Positions 25,496-33,751 of a DNA stretch of 53,338 nucleotides are shown here, one piece after another. The stretch lies in NCBI RefSeq assembly GCF_900112135.1, contig NZ_FOLC01000029.1:1-53338 (forward strand), written 5' to 3'. The DNA comes from Collimonas sp. OK412. Its GTDB lineage: Bacteria; Pseudomonadota; Gammaproteobacteria; Burkholderiales; Burkholderiaceae_D. Numbering within the stretch: position 1 is the stretch's first letter; each line of letters opens with the position of its first letter. The position numbers and the translations under genes were made by a program. Below the pieces are notes generated by a model, which saw nothing but the letters and a program-made list of their open reading frames with translations, did no database searches and was not told the DNA's origin.

Positions 25496-26662
25496 ATGAA
25501 AATCCATGAGTATCAGGGTAAAGAAATTCTCCGCCAGTTCGGAGTGACAACACCGCGTGGCATCCCGTGCCTGAACGTCGATGACGCGGTCAAGGCAGCT
25601 GAAACCCTCGGCGGTTCGGTTTGGGTCGTCAAAGCCCAGATCCACGCCGGCGGTCGCGGCAAGGGTGGCGGCGTCAAGGTTGCCAAGTCGCTGGAACAGG
25701 TGCGCGAATACGCCAGCCAGATCCTCGGCATGCAGCTGGTGACACACCAGACCGGCCCGGAAGGCCAGAAAGTCCGTCGCCTGCTGATCGAAGAAGGCGC
25801 TGACATCAAGCAAGAACTGTACGTCAGCATGGTTACCGACCGCGTCAGCCAGCGCGTGGTGCTGATGGCGTCCAGCGAAGGCGGCATGGACATCGAAGAA
25901 GTCGCTGCCAGCCATCCAGAAAAAATTCATCAAGTCATCATCGATCCGGCCACCGGCCTGACCGACGCTGAAGCTGACAGCATCTCGACCAAGATCGGCG
26001 TACCTGCCGGCTCGGTCGCCGATGCCCGCACCCAATTGCAAGGCCTGTACAAGGCATACTGGGACACCGACTCGTCGCTGGCTGAAATCAACCCGCTGAT
26101 CGTCACCGGTTCCGGCAAGGTCATCGCCCTGGACGCCAAGTTCAACTTCGACAGCAACGCCCTGTTCCGCCATCCGGAAATCGTCGCTTACCGCGACCTG
26201 GACGAAGAAGACCCAGCTGAAATCGAAGCATCCAAGTTCGACCTGGCTTACATCTCGCTCGACGGCAACATCGGCTGCCTGGTGAACGGCGCCGGCCTGG
26301 CCATGGCCACCATGGACACCATCAAGCTGTTCGGCGGCGAGCCTGCCAACTTCCTCGACGTCGGCGGCGGCGCCACCACGGAGAAAGTGACAGAAGCCTT
26401 CAAGATCATGTTGAAGAACCCAGGCCTGAAAGCCATCCTGGTCAACATTTTCGGCGGCATCATGCGTTGCGACGTCATCGCCGAAGGCGTGATCGCAGCA
26501 TCCAAGGCCGTTTCGCTGACAGTGCCGCTGGTGGTCCGCATGAAGGGCACCAACGAAGAAATCGGCAAGAAATTGCTGGCCGAATCCGGCCTGCCGATCA
26601 TCTCGGCGGACAGCATGGAAGAAGCGGCGCAGAAGGTTGTTGCTGCGGCCAACGGTAAGTAA
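25496..26662 (+). CDS. sucC: Succinyl-CoA synthetase beta subunit
   Basis: This TCA-cycle enzyme subunit binds nucleotide and makes ATP (or GTP) while releasing succinate from succinyl-CoA. The 388-residue protein has an N-terminal ATP-grasp domain ([16 protein letters not shown] start, [14 protein letters not shown]), and a C-terminal ligase domain with [13 protein letters not shown]. The gene is 19 bp before sucD and forms the usual sucCD pair. Confidence 0.97.
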   Translation: MKIHEYQGKEILRQFGVTTPRGIPCLNVDDAVKAAETLGGSVWVVKAQIHAGGRGKGGGVKVAKSLEQVREYASQILGMQLVTHQTGPEGQKVRRLLIEEGADIKQELYVSMVTDRVSQRVVLMASSEGGMDIEEVAASHPEKIHQVIIDPATGLTDAEADSISTKIGVPAGSVADARTQLQGLYKAYWDTDSSLAEINPLIVTGSGKVIALDAKFNFDSNALFRHPEIVAYRDLDEEDPAEIEASKFDLAYISLDGNIGCLVNGAGLAMATMDTIKLFGGEPANFLDVGGGATTEKVTEAFKIMLKNPGLKAILVNIFGGIMRCDVIAEGVIAASKAVSLTVPLVVRMKGTNEEIGKKLLAESGLPIISADSMEEAAQKVVAAANGK

Positions 26663-26681
26663 CAAATAACAAGGAACAGAT

Positions 26682-27563
26682 ATGTCGATCCTGATCAACA
26701 AAGACACTAAAGTCGTCACCCAAGGTATTACCGGCAAGACCGGCCAATTCCACACCCGCGGCTGCCGCGACTACGCAAACGGCAAGAACGCTTTTGTCGC
26801 TGGCGTGAACCCGAAAAAAGCCGGCGAAGACTTCGAAGGCATCCCGATTTTCGCTAACGTTTCCGAAGCCAAGGCCGCCACCGGCGCCAACGTCTCGGTG
26901 ATCTACGTACCGCCGGCAGGCGCTGCGGCAGCCATCTGGGAAGCGGTTGAAGCCGAACTCGACCTGGCCATCTGCATCACCGAAGGCATCCCGGTACGCG
27001 ACATGCTGGCGCTGAAAGACCGCATGGCAAAAGCCGGCAGCAAGACCTTGCTGCTCGGGCCAAACTGCCCAGGCCTAATCACGCCGGACGAAATCAAGAT
27101 CGGCATCATGCCGGGCCATATCCACAAGAAGGGCCGTATCGGCGTGGTTTCGCGTTCCGGTACCCTGACTTATGAAGCAGTCGGCCAGCTGACCGCACTG
27201 GGCCTGGGCCAATCGTCGGCAGTCGGCATCGGCGGCGATCCGATCAACGGCTTGAAGCACATCGACATCATGAAGATGTTCAACGACGATCCTGAAACCG
27301 ATGCCGTCATCATGATCGGTGAAATCGGCGGTCCGGACGAAGCCAATGCGGCTTACTGGATCAAGGACAACATGAAGAAGCCGGTGGTCAGCTTCATCGC
27401 CGGCGTTACCGCTCCTCCGGGCAAGCGCATGGGCCATGCCGGCGCGCTGATCTCGGGCGGCGCCGATACTGCGCAAGCCAAGCTGGACATCATGGAAGCG
27501 TGTGGCATCACCGTGACCAAGAATCCATCGGAAATGGCGCGTCTGCTGAAGGCGATGCTGTAA
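26682..27563 (+). CDS. sucD: Succinyl-CoA synthetase alpha subunit
   Basis: The 293-residue subunit binds CoA and carries the phosphohistidine. It starts with SILINKDTKVVTQGITG, contains GPNCPG, and has the active-site His in GHAGALISGG. It is co-transcribed with sucC and followed by a double hairpin and a strong terminator. Confidence 0.97.
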   Translation: MSILINKDTKVVTQGITGKTGQFHTRGCRDYANGKNAFVAGVNPKKAGEDFEGIPIFANVSEAKAATGANVSVIYVPPAGAAAAIWEAVEAELDLAICITEGIPVRDMLALKDRMAKAGSKTLLLGPNCPGLITPDEIKIGIMPGHIHKKGRIGVVSRSGTLTYEAVGQLTALGLGQSSAVGIGGDPINGLKHIDIMKMFNDDPETDAVIMIGEIGGPDEANAAYWIKDNMKKPVVSFIAGVTAPPGKRMGHAGALISGGADTAQAKLDIMEACGITVTKNPSEMARLLKAML

Positions 27564-27627
27564 TCGCAGCCTGACAGGCAAAATAGGGCAGGTGCTTATC
27601 GTATAGACGATTACCTGCCTGACCATG

Positions 27628-27653
27628 AAAAGGGAGCTTCGGCTCCCTTTTTT
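27628..27653 (+). terminator. Intrinsic terminator of sucCD
   Basis: AAAAGGGAGC and GCTCCCTTTT pair around a UUCG tetraloop, then U residues. A second stem with GGCAGGT and ACCTGCC arms lies just before it (27588-27619). Confidence 0.93.
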
Positions 27654-27813
27654 ATTCCCGTGCACAATCAAGGTCTGGCTGCGGGTGTAGCATCCAGGAG
27701 CAGGGACGGCGCCGACTTTGCAATTTGTCTTGCCGTCCCCGGCAGAACCAAGGAAAATACTTGTGACTAGGCAATCACCTGATCTGCCATAACTTTTTAT
27801 CGTGTCTCGACAT

Positions 27814-28578
27814 ATGCCGCTTGAGTTTGCCGCCAAAACGGATATTGGTATGGTGCGAGTACAGAACGAAGACACCGTCGTGGTCGACGATGTCTTGCAG
27901 CTGGCGATCCTGGCCGACGGCATGGGCGGTTATAACGCCGGAGAAGTCGCCAGCAGCATCGCCACCGTCGCCATCCAGGAAGAAATCGAAAGCCAGCTGC
28001 AGGAGTACCGCCGCCTGCAGAAGCCGGAAGACGAGCTGCCGGTGCGCCTGTGGCTGATGCAGGCCGTGCGCCAGGCCAACAGCACCATCATCAATGCCGC
28101 CCGCCGCGAGCCGGAATACCGCGGCATGGGCACCACCCTGGTGGTGGCCTGGTTCGAGCCGCAAGGCAGCCTTGCCATCGCCCATGTCGGCGACTCGCGC
28201 GCGTATCGCATCCGTGACGGTTTGCTGGAACAGCTCACGCGCGACCACTCCCTGCTGCAGGAGCAGATCGACGCCGGCCTGATCCGCGCCGAAGACGCGC
28301 AATTCGCCAACAACCGCAACATTGTCACGCGCGCTGTCGGCATCGATTACCAGCTGGTGGTGGAAGTCCACCAGCACCAGGTGCAGCCCGGCGATCTTTA
28401 CCTGCTGTGTTCGGATGGATTGTCGGACCGGATCGGCGACAATGATATCTTCAACATTGTCAGCGACGCCCAGGGCGACCTGAAGATGGCATGCACCATG
28501 CTTATCAATGCCGCGAACCAGTCAGGTGGACAGGATAATGTATCGGTGATCCTGATCAGGGTGCCGGAGAACGAATAA
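27814..28578 (+). CDS. PP2C-type protein serine/threonine phosphatase
   Basis: This is a metal-dependent phosphatase of the PppA/PrpC/Stp1 type acting in the cytoplasm. All expected motifs are present in order: an Asp in QNEDTVVV, ILADGMGGYNAGE, HVGDSRAYRI, LTRDHS, LLCSDGLSD and GGQDNVSV. The ATG at 27814 gives an N-terminus typical for these proteins (MPLEFAAKTDIG); a GTG at 27802 would add four residues. An FHA-domain gene follows 228 bp downstream, so the pair probably reads and removes Thr phosphorylation. No kinase gene is in the window. Confidence 0.9.
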   Translation: MPLEFAAKTDIGMVRVQNEDTVVVDDVLQLAILADGMGGYNAGEVASSIATVAIQEEIESQLQEYRRLQKPEDELPVRLWLMQAVRQANSTIINAARREPEYRGMGTTLVVAWFEPQGSLAIAHVGDSRAYRIRDGLLEQLTRDHSLLQEQIDAGLIRAEDAQFANNRNIVTRAVGIDYQLVVEVHQHQVQPGDLYLLCSDGLSDRIGDNDIFNIVSDAQGDLKMACTMLINAANQSGGQDNVSVILIRVPENE

Positions 28579-28806
28579 GCGTGTTGCGATTGCCGGTGAA
28601 AATTGAAGGCAAGCGCGATATGCGGGCCCGCAATATAAATCCCGAAATTTGAGTATCATTGCCCCGAAACAACATTAAACTGGGGTTTGCTGAAGTATGC
28701 AAGACCGATGTATGAGCAACGCCAATACCAGTAGCTGCGGACGTGGCCGGATCTGCAGCATGGTTTTAAATTAACTTACAAATAGCGTTTCCCGAGAGAG
28801 ATAGGA

Positions 28807-29409
28807 ATGGCGAAGATCATCCTGACCAAAGGCGGCACCGTGATACAAGAGATGACGCTCACCAAAGAGCGCACCACCATCGGCCGCCGCGCCCACAATG
28901 ACATGGTCATTGATAACCTTGCCATCAGCGGCGAACACGCGGTCATCATCACTATCTATAACGATTCGTTCCTGGAAGACCTCAACAGCACCAACGGCAC
29001 CCAGGTCAACGGCCATCCGGTCACCAAGCATTTCCTGCAGCATAACGATGTGATCCAGATGGCCAGGTATAAATTGCTGTACCAGGTGGATACGGATGAA
29101 GAAATCAAGGACAACCGGCCGAAGATGTTTCCGGTGCCGCGGCCGGATGCAACTATTACCGTGCTGGACGGGCCAAGCGCTGGCAAGGAAATGCTGCTGA
29201 CCAAGGTGCTGACTACTATTGGGCGTCCCGGCATCCAGGTTGCGATTGTGACGCGGCGGCCGCATGGTTACGAACTGACCCATGTCGAAGGGCAGATTTA
29301 TACCCGGGTCAACGACACGCCGCTGAACTCAGGTGCGCGGGCTCTCAAGGACGAAGATGTAATTGATATTGCCGGGACTTTGATGAAATTTTCCTGGAAG
29401 GCTGCTTAG
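28807..29409 (+). CDS. FHA-domain protein
   Basis: The 200-residue protein has a canonical N-terminal forkhead-associated domain (about 20-90) with the phosphothreonine-binding signature: TIGRRAHND, ISGEHAVI and LNSTNGTQVNG. A C-terminal half (about 115-195) has a similar start (ATITVLDGPSAGKEM, TTIGRPG) but lacks clear phosphothreonine contacts, suggesting a second, degenerate FHA fold. Together with the upstream phosphatase it fits a Ser/Thr phosphorylation circuit. What it binds is unknown. Confidence 0.88.
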   Translation: MAKIILTKGGTVIQEMTLTKERTTIGRRAHNDMVIDNLAISGEHAVIITIYNDSFLEDLNSTNGTQVNGHPVTKHFLQHNDVIQMARYKLLYQVDTDEEIKDNRPKMFPVPRPDATITVLDGPSAGKEMLLTKVLTTIGRPGIQVAIVTRRPHGYELTHVEGQIYTRVNDTPLNSGARALKDEDVIDIAGTLMKFSWKAA

Positions 29410-29669
29410 GCTGCTTTAAGCGTCAGTAGGCTGTACGTTTTTTCATCACTTCTTCGCGCCAATCATGGCTACGCGGTTTGTGTCCATGTTCTATTAACTC
29501 CGCTTCTGCTATATGGACAGCACTCCAGAACTTAAAGGGCACACCATTCCCGCTTGTTTTAGTAAGGCAGCGAAATCGACGGATATATTGATAAATATAT
29601 ATCGTTGTGACTGGATGCGCAGCTGGTAACGGATTAGGTGGTCAGCTACGAATTAGCGCAGTTTCTTTG

Positions 29670-29684
29670 TGACAAACTTTGTCA
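29670..29684. promoter_or_regulatory. Candidate activator site upstream of pilA
   Basis: TGACAAACTTTGTCA is a perfect dyad (7-bp arms, one-base centre) centred about 80 bp upstream of the sigma-54 promoter, the usual place for an enhancer-binding protein. PilR is the likely candidate, as it controls pilA in many bacteria; its sites contain TGTC. Confidence 0.5.
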
Positions 29685-29757
29685 GCGCAACATCGAAAAT
29701 CTGCCAAATTTCCTCACTTTTCCAGTCGCAGATCAATAAAATTCAGCGATTTCCGAC

Positions 29758-29773
29758 TGGCACAGACATTGCT
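29758..29773 (+). promoter_or_regulatory. Sigma-54 promoter of pilA
   Basis: TGGCACAGACATTGCT fits the consensus TGGCACRNNNNTTGCW at every fixed base (-24 GG, -12 GC). It lies 47 bp before the pilA ATG, giving a short leader with an AGGAG binding site. Confidence 0.9.
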
Positions 29774-29819
29774 CTACATCACGTGTAGTGCAGACCCCTT
29801 TTATTAACAGGAGAAACAA

Positions 29820-30365
29820 ATGAAATCGTTGAAAATGATGCAACGCGCGCAGCGCGGTTTTACTCTGATCGAATTGATGATCGTTGTGGCGATTATTGGT
29901 ATTTTGGCTGCGGTTGCTCTGCCTGCGTATCAGGATTACACAGTACGCGCAAAAGTAAGTGAAGCCATAATTGCAGCCACTGCTCCTAAGACGCTGATCA
30001 GCGAAGCATTCCAAACGGATGGGATTAATGGCCTTAAGGCAGCGGCTGATAGCTACAATGCAAACGTTACTGCAAATCCAGGTCAAATTGCGACTAAGTA
30101 TGTTGCTGGTATTGTTATTAATAATGCAACCGGCCAAATTACTGTGACAACAGCTGGTGCATCGGCTGGTCTGCCAGCAGACGCACAAGGTACAACTCTG
30201 AATTTTCTGCCAAATGTTCAGAAGGCCCCTATCGTTGCTGGTGTAGCTGGTGCAATTGATTGGGCATGTTCGTCGCTCACTTTTGCCACAGCAACATCAC
30301 GTGGACTGACAGGGATGGCAGCTGGTACTCTCCCAGCAAAATACGCACCTGCTGAGTGCCGTTAA
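29820..30365 (+). CDS. pilA: Type IV pilin major subunit
   Basis: This is the structural subunit of type IV pili (adhesion, twitching, DNA uptake). The 181-residue prepilin has a 13-residue leader ending RG, followed by [20 protein letters not shown], with PilD cleavage after Gly13 and the conserved Glu at mature position 5. A disulfide loop is predicted between Cys150 and Cys180 near the C-terminus. The mature globular part is rich in Ala, Thr and Gly, and the gene is more A/T-rich than its neighbours, which suggests exchange by transfer. It has a sigma-54 promoter and its own terminator. Confidence 0.95.
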   Translation: MKSLKMMQRAQRGFTLIELMIVVAIIGILAAVALPAYQDYTVRAKVSEAIIAATAPKTLISEAFQTDGINGLKAAADSYNANVTANPGQIATKYVAGIVINNATGQITVTTAGASAGLPADAQGTTLNFLPNVQKAPIVAGVAGAIDWACSSLTFATATSRGLTGMAAGTLPAKYAPAECR

Positions 30366-30384
30366 TTGGTTAGTTAGCAAACTG

Positions 30385-30415
30385 AAAAAAGAGCGCATCG
30401 GCGCTCTTTTTTTTT
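30385..30415 (+). terminator. Intrinsic terminator of pilA
   Basis: AAAAAAGAGCGC and GCGCTCTTTTTTTTT pair around ATCG, giving a strong hairpin with a U-run. The downstream accessory gene would need readthrough or a separate promoter. Confidence 0.93.
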
Positions 30416-30469
30416 GAACAGAATTAATCGACTTATGTTTGGTATGTTTAATCATTGCAATTATTAATT

Positions 30470-31204
30470 ATGATTTCTCGTCTTAAGACGGCATTAATTC
30501 ATTTGGGCGCTTCGATTTGCATGGCATTAGCCGCACTGGCAGCGGTGTATTTTGTCTGGTATCCCTCTCCCTTGCAGATTGCAACAGGAGTAAGCGGCAT
30601 TTTCTTAATTTTGCTGGGAGTCGATATAGTTATCGGCCCTTTGCTGACCTTGCTTGTTTATAAGCCCGGCAAAAAAAACCTCCGCTTTGATCTGGCGGTT
30701 ATCGTTACTTTGCAGCTAATGGCATTTGGCTATGGCATGTGGAGTATATCTGTTGCACGACCAGCTTGGCTGGTGTTCAATGCTGATCGTTTTGATTTGG
30801 CTCGGGCACATGAGCTAGACACGCGTTTCGCTACCGATGCACGTCCGGAATTCCGCCATCCACCCTGGAGTGGCCCGCAATGGGTTGCTTCTCGCGCTCC
30901 CGCCAATCGGGAAAAACGTAACCAACTCTTGCTGGAATCAGCGATGGGCGGCCCAGATTTGCCCCAGCGTATCGATCTGTATGTGCCAATCAGTGAAATG
31001 GCAGAAAAAATGCGCGCCAAAGCGCATCCCCTCGAAGAATTGAACCACTACAATGCGCCTGCGGTCGTCAGTTCAACGCTGGCAAAGTGGCCGCAAGCCG
31101 ACGCATGGCTGCCGTTGATGACTAAGGGGCAGTCAATGTCGGTACTGCTGAGCAAGAAAGAAGACAAGGCGCTTGCCGTGGTCGATCTCCGGCCATGGAA
31201 TTAA
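30470..31204 (+). CDS. TfpX/TfpZ-type pilin accessory protein
   Basis: The 244-residue inner-membrane protein has an N-terminal block of about four hydrophobic segments (to about residue 105) with FVWYPSPLQIATGVSGIFLI... split motifs and LLGVDIVIGPLLTLLVYKPGK. A soluble C-terminal domain follows. These are hallmarks of the TfpX/TfpZ family, which lies next to pilA in Pseudomonas and relatives and assists pilin assembly. The ATG at 30470 gives the usual N-terminus; an in-frame TTG at 30455 is less likely. A/T-rich composition matches pilA. Confidence 0.87.
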   Translation: MISRLKTALIHLGASICMALAALAAVYFVWYPSPLQIATGVSGIFLILLGVDIVIGPLLTLLVYKPGKKNLRFDLAVIVTLQLMAFGYGMWSISVARPAWLVFNADRFDLARAHELDTRFATDARPEFRHPPWSGPQWVASRAPANREKRNQLLLESAMGGPDLPQRIDLYVPISEMAEKMRAKAHPLEELNHYNAPAVVSSTLAKWPQADAWLPLMTKGQSMSVLLSKKEDKALAVVDLRPWN

Positions 31205-31292
31205 TCTGTTGCCGGGCTGAGCGTTACACTTCGTAGCTTAATCCTCGCGCCGACTGTTCGGCGACGCGGTTGAAGGGTGACTGGTTAATGGA

Positions 31293-31790
31293 TCATCCGG
31301 CTACCCAGTCCCCCGATTTGCCGCCATGCTTCTCCATCACCCGCACATCAGTAATCACCATCCCTCGGTCCACCGCCTTGCACATGTCATAGATAGTCAA
31401 CAATCCAATCTGCACCGCTGTCAACGCTTCCATCTCCACCCCAGTTTTGCCCACAGTCTCCGCCTGCGCATTGCAAGTAATGCTGCTTGCCACATCATCA
31501 ATACTGAAATCGACTGCAACCCGCGTCAGCGCCAGCGGATGGCACAGCGGAATCAGGTCGCTGGTGCGTTTGGTCGCCATGATGGCGGCGATGCGGGCGA
31601 TGCCCAACACGTCGCCCTTTTTTGCGGTGCCGGACTGGATGAGCGCCAGAGTCTCTGCTTTCATGTGGATGCAGCCGCTGGCGACGGCGATGCGGTGGGT
31701 ATCGTTTTTGCTGCCGACATCGACCATGTGCGCCTGGCCGGCCTGGTCAAAGTGGGTCAGCTTGGCGGATGCTGGGTTTTTGCTGGTCAT
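31293..31790 (-). CDS. moaC: Cyclic pyranopterin monophosphate synthase
   Basis: This enzyme makes cyclic pyranopterin monophosphate in the first steps of molybdenum cofactor biosynthesis. The 165-residue protein has the family signatures [36 protein letters not shown] (in parts) and [11 protein letters not shown]. The ATG at 31790 matches the family length; the frame extends 34 codons upstream into the promoter region, which is not conserved. It is convergent with the TfpX gene and divergent from the ligase gene. Confidence 0.95.
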   Translation of the reverse strand: MTSKNPASAKLTHFDQAGQAHMVDVGSKNDTHRIAVASGCIHMKAETLALIQSGTAKKGDVLGIARIAAIMATKRTSDLIPLCHPLALTRVAVDFSIDDVASSITCNAQAETVGKTGVEMEALTAVQIGLLTIYDMCKAVDRGMVITDVRVMEKHGGKSGDWVAG

Positions 31791-32209
31791 GACGGTATTT
31801 TCTTTAGATGAAGTAGTCCGGTGCGGTCCAGATTTTTCTCTGGCCGAAGTCACATTGCTGAATGTGGAATAGTTATTCTTTGCTAGTATCATAGCATCGC
31901 GATTTCAACACCGATGGCGACATGGTCGGAAGTGTGCGGCGATGCGACGGCATTTGAATTTCCCCGATGACGCCGAGGATGCAGAAGAGTCGTGTAATTA
32001 TTGGGATGCGCCATTCGCATCTGTTGATGCATTAGCGGATCACCGGGCGTCTCACAATTATGGAAGCAGCGACTCTTATCCTGATCGTAAAGCTTAGGCG
32101 AGTAGCGTGTTATGACGAAATCCTTGCGTCCGTAGGTCAATGTTGAAATTTCTCGCTTCGAAATATTTCAGGCGGGCCATGTAACCAGTCAGGAAAAAAG
32201 GATGCACTG
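31791..32209. other. moaC-ligase intergenic region
   Basis: This 419-bp gap contains the left 57-bp duplicated sequence (31855-31911), then about 300 bp without recognisable genes. Short frames in it show no family features. Near its right end GAAATTTC and GAAATATTTC (around 32144-32169) make an imperfect stem upstream of the ligase gene. Confidence 0.6.
31855..31911. repeat. Duplicated intergenic sequence, left copy
   Basis: These 57 bases align without gaps to 33682-33738 at 45 positions (79%); nearly all differences are transitions. This copy lies upstream of moaC, the other upstream of the M48 protease gene. The two bracket the O-antigen-ligase-type gene. Confidence 0.8.
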
Positions 32210-33670
32210 ATGCGTCGTTGGTATCCCTCCACATTTCCTGTTGCCTATCTGGTTGTCGTCGCGGCGTTACTCAGTCCATTACTGCTATTTCCATTAATTC
32301 CCGGCTCTGGTTTTCACGATAACCAACGCATTGTTGAGGTTTTCTGTTCGATAACGGTGATTATTGTCTTTGCCGTCTATCTAGTGCGAAATAGGTTGGT
32401 CAACCGGCCTGGCGATTTTTTCTTGATCGGCTTGTTGGCCATTTTTTTTGTACTCGGCCTGGTTTCCAGCTTGTTTGCCTATTCAACGCGACACGCTCTT
32501 TTTGAATGGGCAAATTCTCTGTCCTTATTTGGCATGTCCTGCTTTATCGCGCGCGAGATGTTGCGCAAGGGCGATGTTTTTCTCGATCAGATATTGCGAC
32601 TGTGCGGCATAGGATGCGTCTTTTATATTTTCGTTGAAGCCGTCGTCTATGCTGTGCTGATCGCGTCAGGCAAACAGCCGCCGAATGGGGCGCTAATTTT
32701 CGGATTTGATAATTACCGTTTTTTTAATCACGTTCAGACGGTTACTTTGCCTCTGCTGTGCCTGTGGGTAAGTCGCACGGATAGTGGCGGGAAAAAAATG
32801 TTTGCCTGGAGCGTCGCCTCGATATGGTGGACACTTCTTTTCTTGTCTACCGGGCGTGGAACCTTTATTGGTGTGCTTGCTGGTGTTTGTGTGACTTTGT
32901 TTTATTTCAGAAAAACGGCTTTCCCATGGTGCCGATTGATGTTGTGGACGGCACTTGCAGGCTTGGGTCTGTATTTCTTGTTTTACGTACTTGTGCCAAT
33001 TTCCCTAGGTTTGCAGCCGTTCGGCTTTTTATTTTCCGTTGTCGACCGCACCATTGAAAATCCCGCTTCCAGTCGCTGGCCCTTATGGCGGCGCGCATGG
33101 GAGATGACACTTGCCCATCCTTGGCTGGGGGCTGGGCCTTTGCACTTCGCGCATTACGGGCGCGACGTGCAGATTGGCGCGCATCCCCATAACTGGGTGT
33201 TGCAGATTGCCTCTGAATGGGGGATTCCAGCATTGATTTGCCTGATGACTGCCATTGCGCTTGGGTTAAAGAAATTGCTGGCCGTACGCGAACACTTGGA
33301 ACCTACGGACAGTAAAAACTATTTAACGCTTGCGGCACTGCTGACTATCGCAGTGGCTATTCTGGTCGATGGCTTGGTGTCTGGACTGATCGTCATGCCG
33401 ACCAGTCAATTGTGGATCGTTTTGTATGTTGGCTGCGCTTGGGGGTGGGTCGCTTCGATGACACAGGTAAAAGCGGCGACTACAATGCGTTTGTTCCCGG
33501 CTATGCGAATTGGGGGGCTGATTGGCGCCGTAATGCTGATTTATTTTCTCGGCGTTGGCTTGTGGCCGGAAATCGGTAATTTGCCTTTTTACGAAGAAAA
33601 AAATCTGCAAAAGGACATTTATACGAATCCGGTGTACCGCCCCAGGATCTGGCTGGGCGGTTATTTTTAA
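32210..33670 (+). CDS. O-antigen-ligase-type membrane enzyme, probable pilin glycosyltransferase
   Basis: This polytopic membrane protein of 486 residues (about 11-12 helices) has a Wzy_C/O-antigen-ligase core. The large periplasmic loop region contains RAWEMTLAHPWLGAGP and the conserved His residues in GAHPHNWVLQIASEWG. Such enzymes transfer lipid-linked glycans in the periplasm, either to lipid A core or, as PglL/PilO/TfpW types, to pilin. With pilA and a TfpX-type gene 2 kb upstream, pilin glycosylation is the better guess. The gene is more A/T-rich than its core neighbours and lies between duplicated flanks, signs of acquisition. Confidence 0.85.
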   Translation: MRRWYPSTFPVAYLVVVAALLSPLLLFPLIPGSGFHDNQRIVEVFCSITVIIVFAVYLVRNRLVNRPGDFFLIGLLAIFFVLGLVSSLFAYSTRHALFEWANSLSLFGMSCFIAREMLRKGDVFLDQILRLCGIGCVFYIFVEAVVYAVLIASGKQPPNGALIFGFDNYRFFNHVQTVTLPLLCLWVSRTDSGGKKMFAWSVASIWWTLLFLSTGRGTFIGVLAGVCVTLFYFRKTAFPWCRLMLWTALAGLGLYFLFYVLVPISLGLQPFGFLFSVVDRTIENPASSRWPLWRRAWEMTLAHPWLGAGPLHFAHYGRDVQIGAHPHNWVLQIASEWGIPALICLMTAIALGLKKLLAVREHLEPTDSKNYLTLAALLTIAVAILVDGLVSGLIVMPTSQLWIVLYVGCAWGWVASMTQVKAATTMRLFPAMRIGGLIGAVMLIYFLGVGLWPEIGNLPFYEEKNLQKDIYTNPVYRPRIWLGGYF

Positions 33671-33681
33671 CTCGGCGCGAG

Positions 33682-33738
33682 TTGCTGGATGTGGAACAAT
33701 TGTCCTCTGTTAGTATCAGAACATCGTGATTTTGACAC
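33682..33738. repeat. Duplicated intergenic sequence, right copy
   Basis: This is the partner of 31855-31911 (45 of 57 identical, no gaps). It begins 12 bp after the ligase stop and ends 13 bp before the start of the M48 protease gene, so it probably contains that gene's promoter or leader. Confidence 0.8.
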
Positions 33739-33751
33739 TACCCAGTACTCG

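Noticed and set aside
31889-32140. 83-codon minus-strand frame between moaC and the ligase gene
   Set aside because: No ribosome binding site, domain or hydrophobic pattern; it overlaps the duplicated 57-bp sequence, which is regulatory or spacer.
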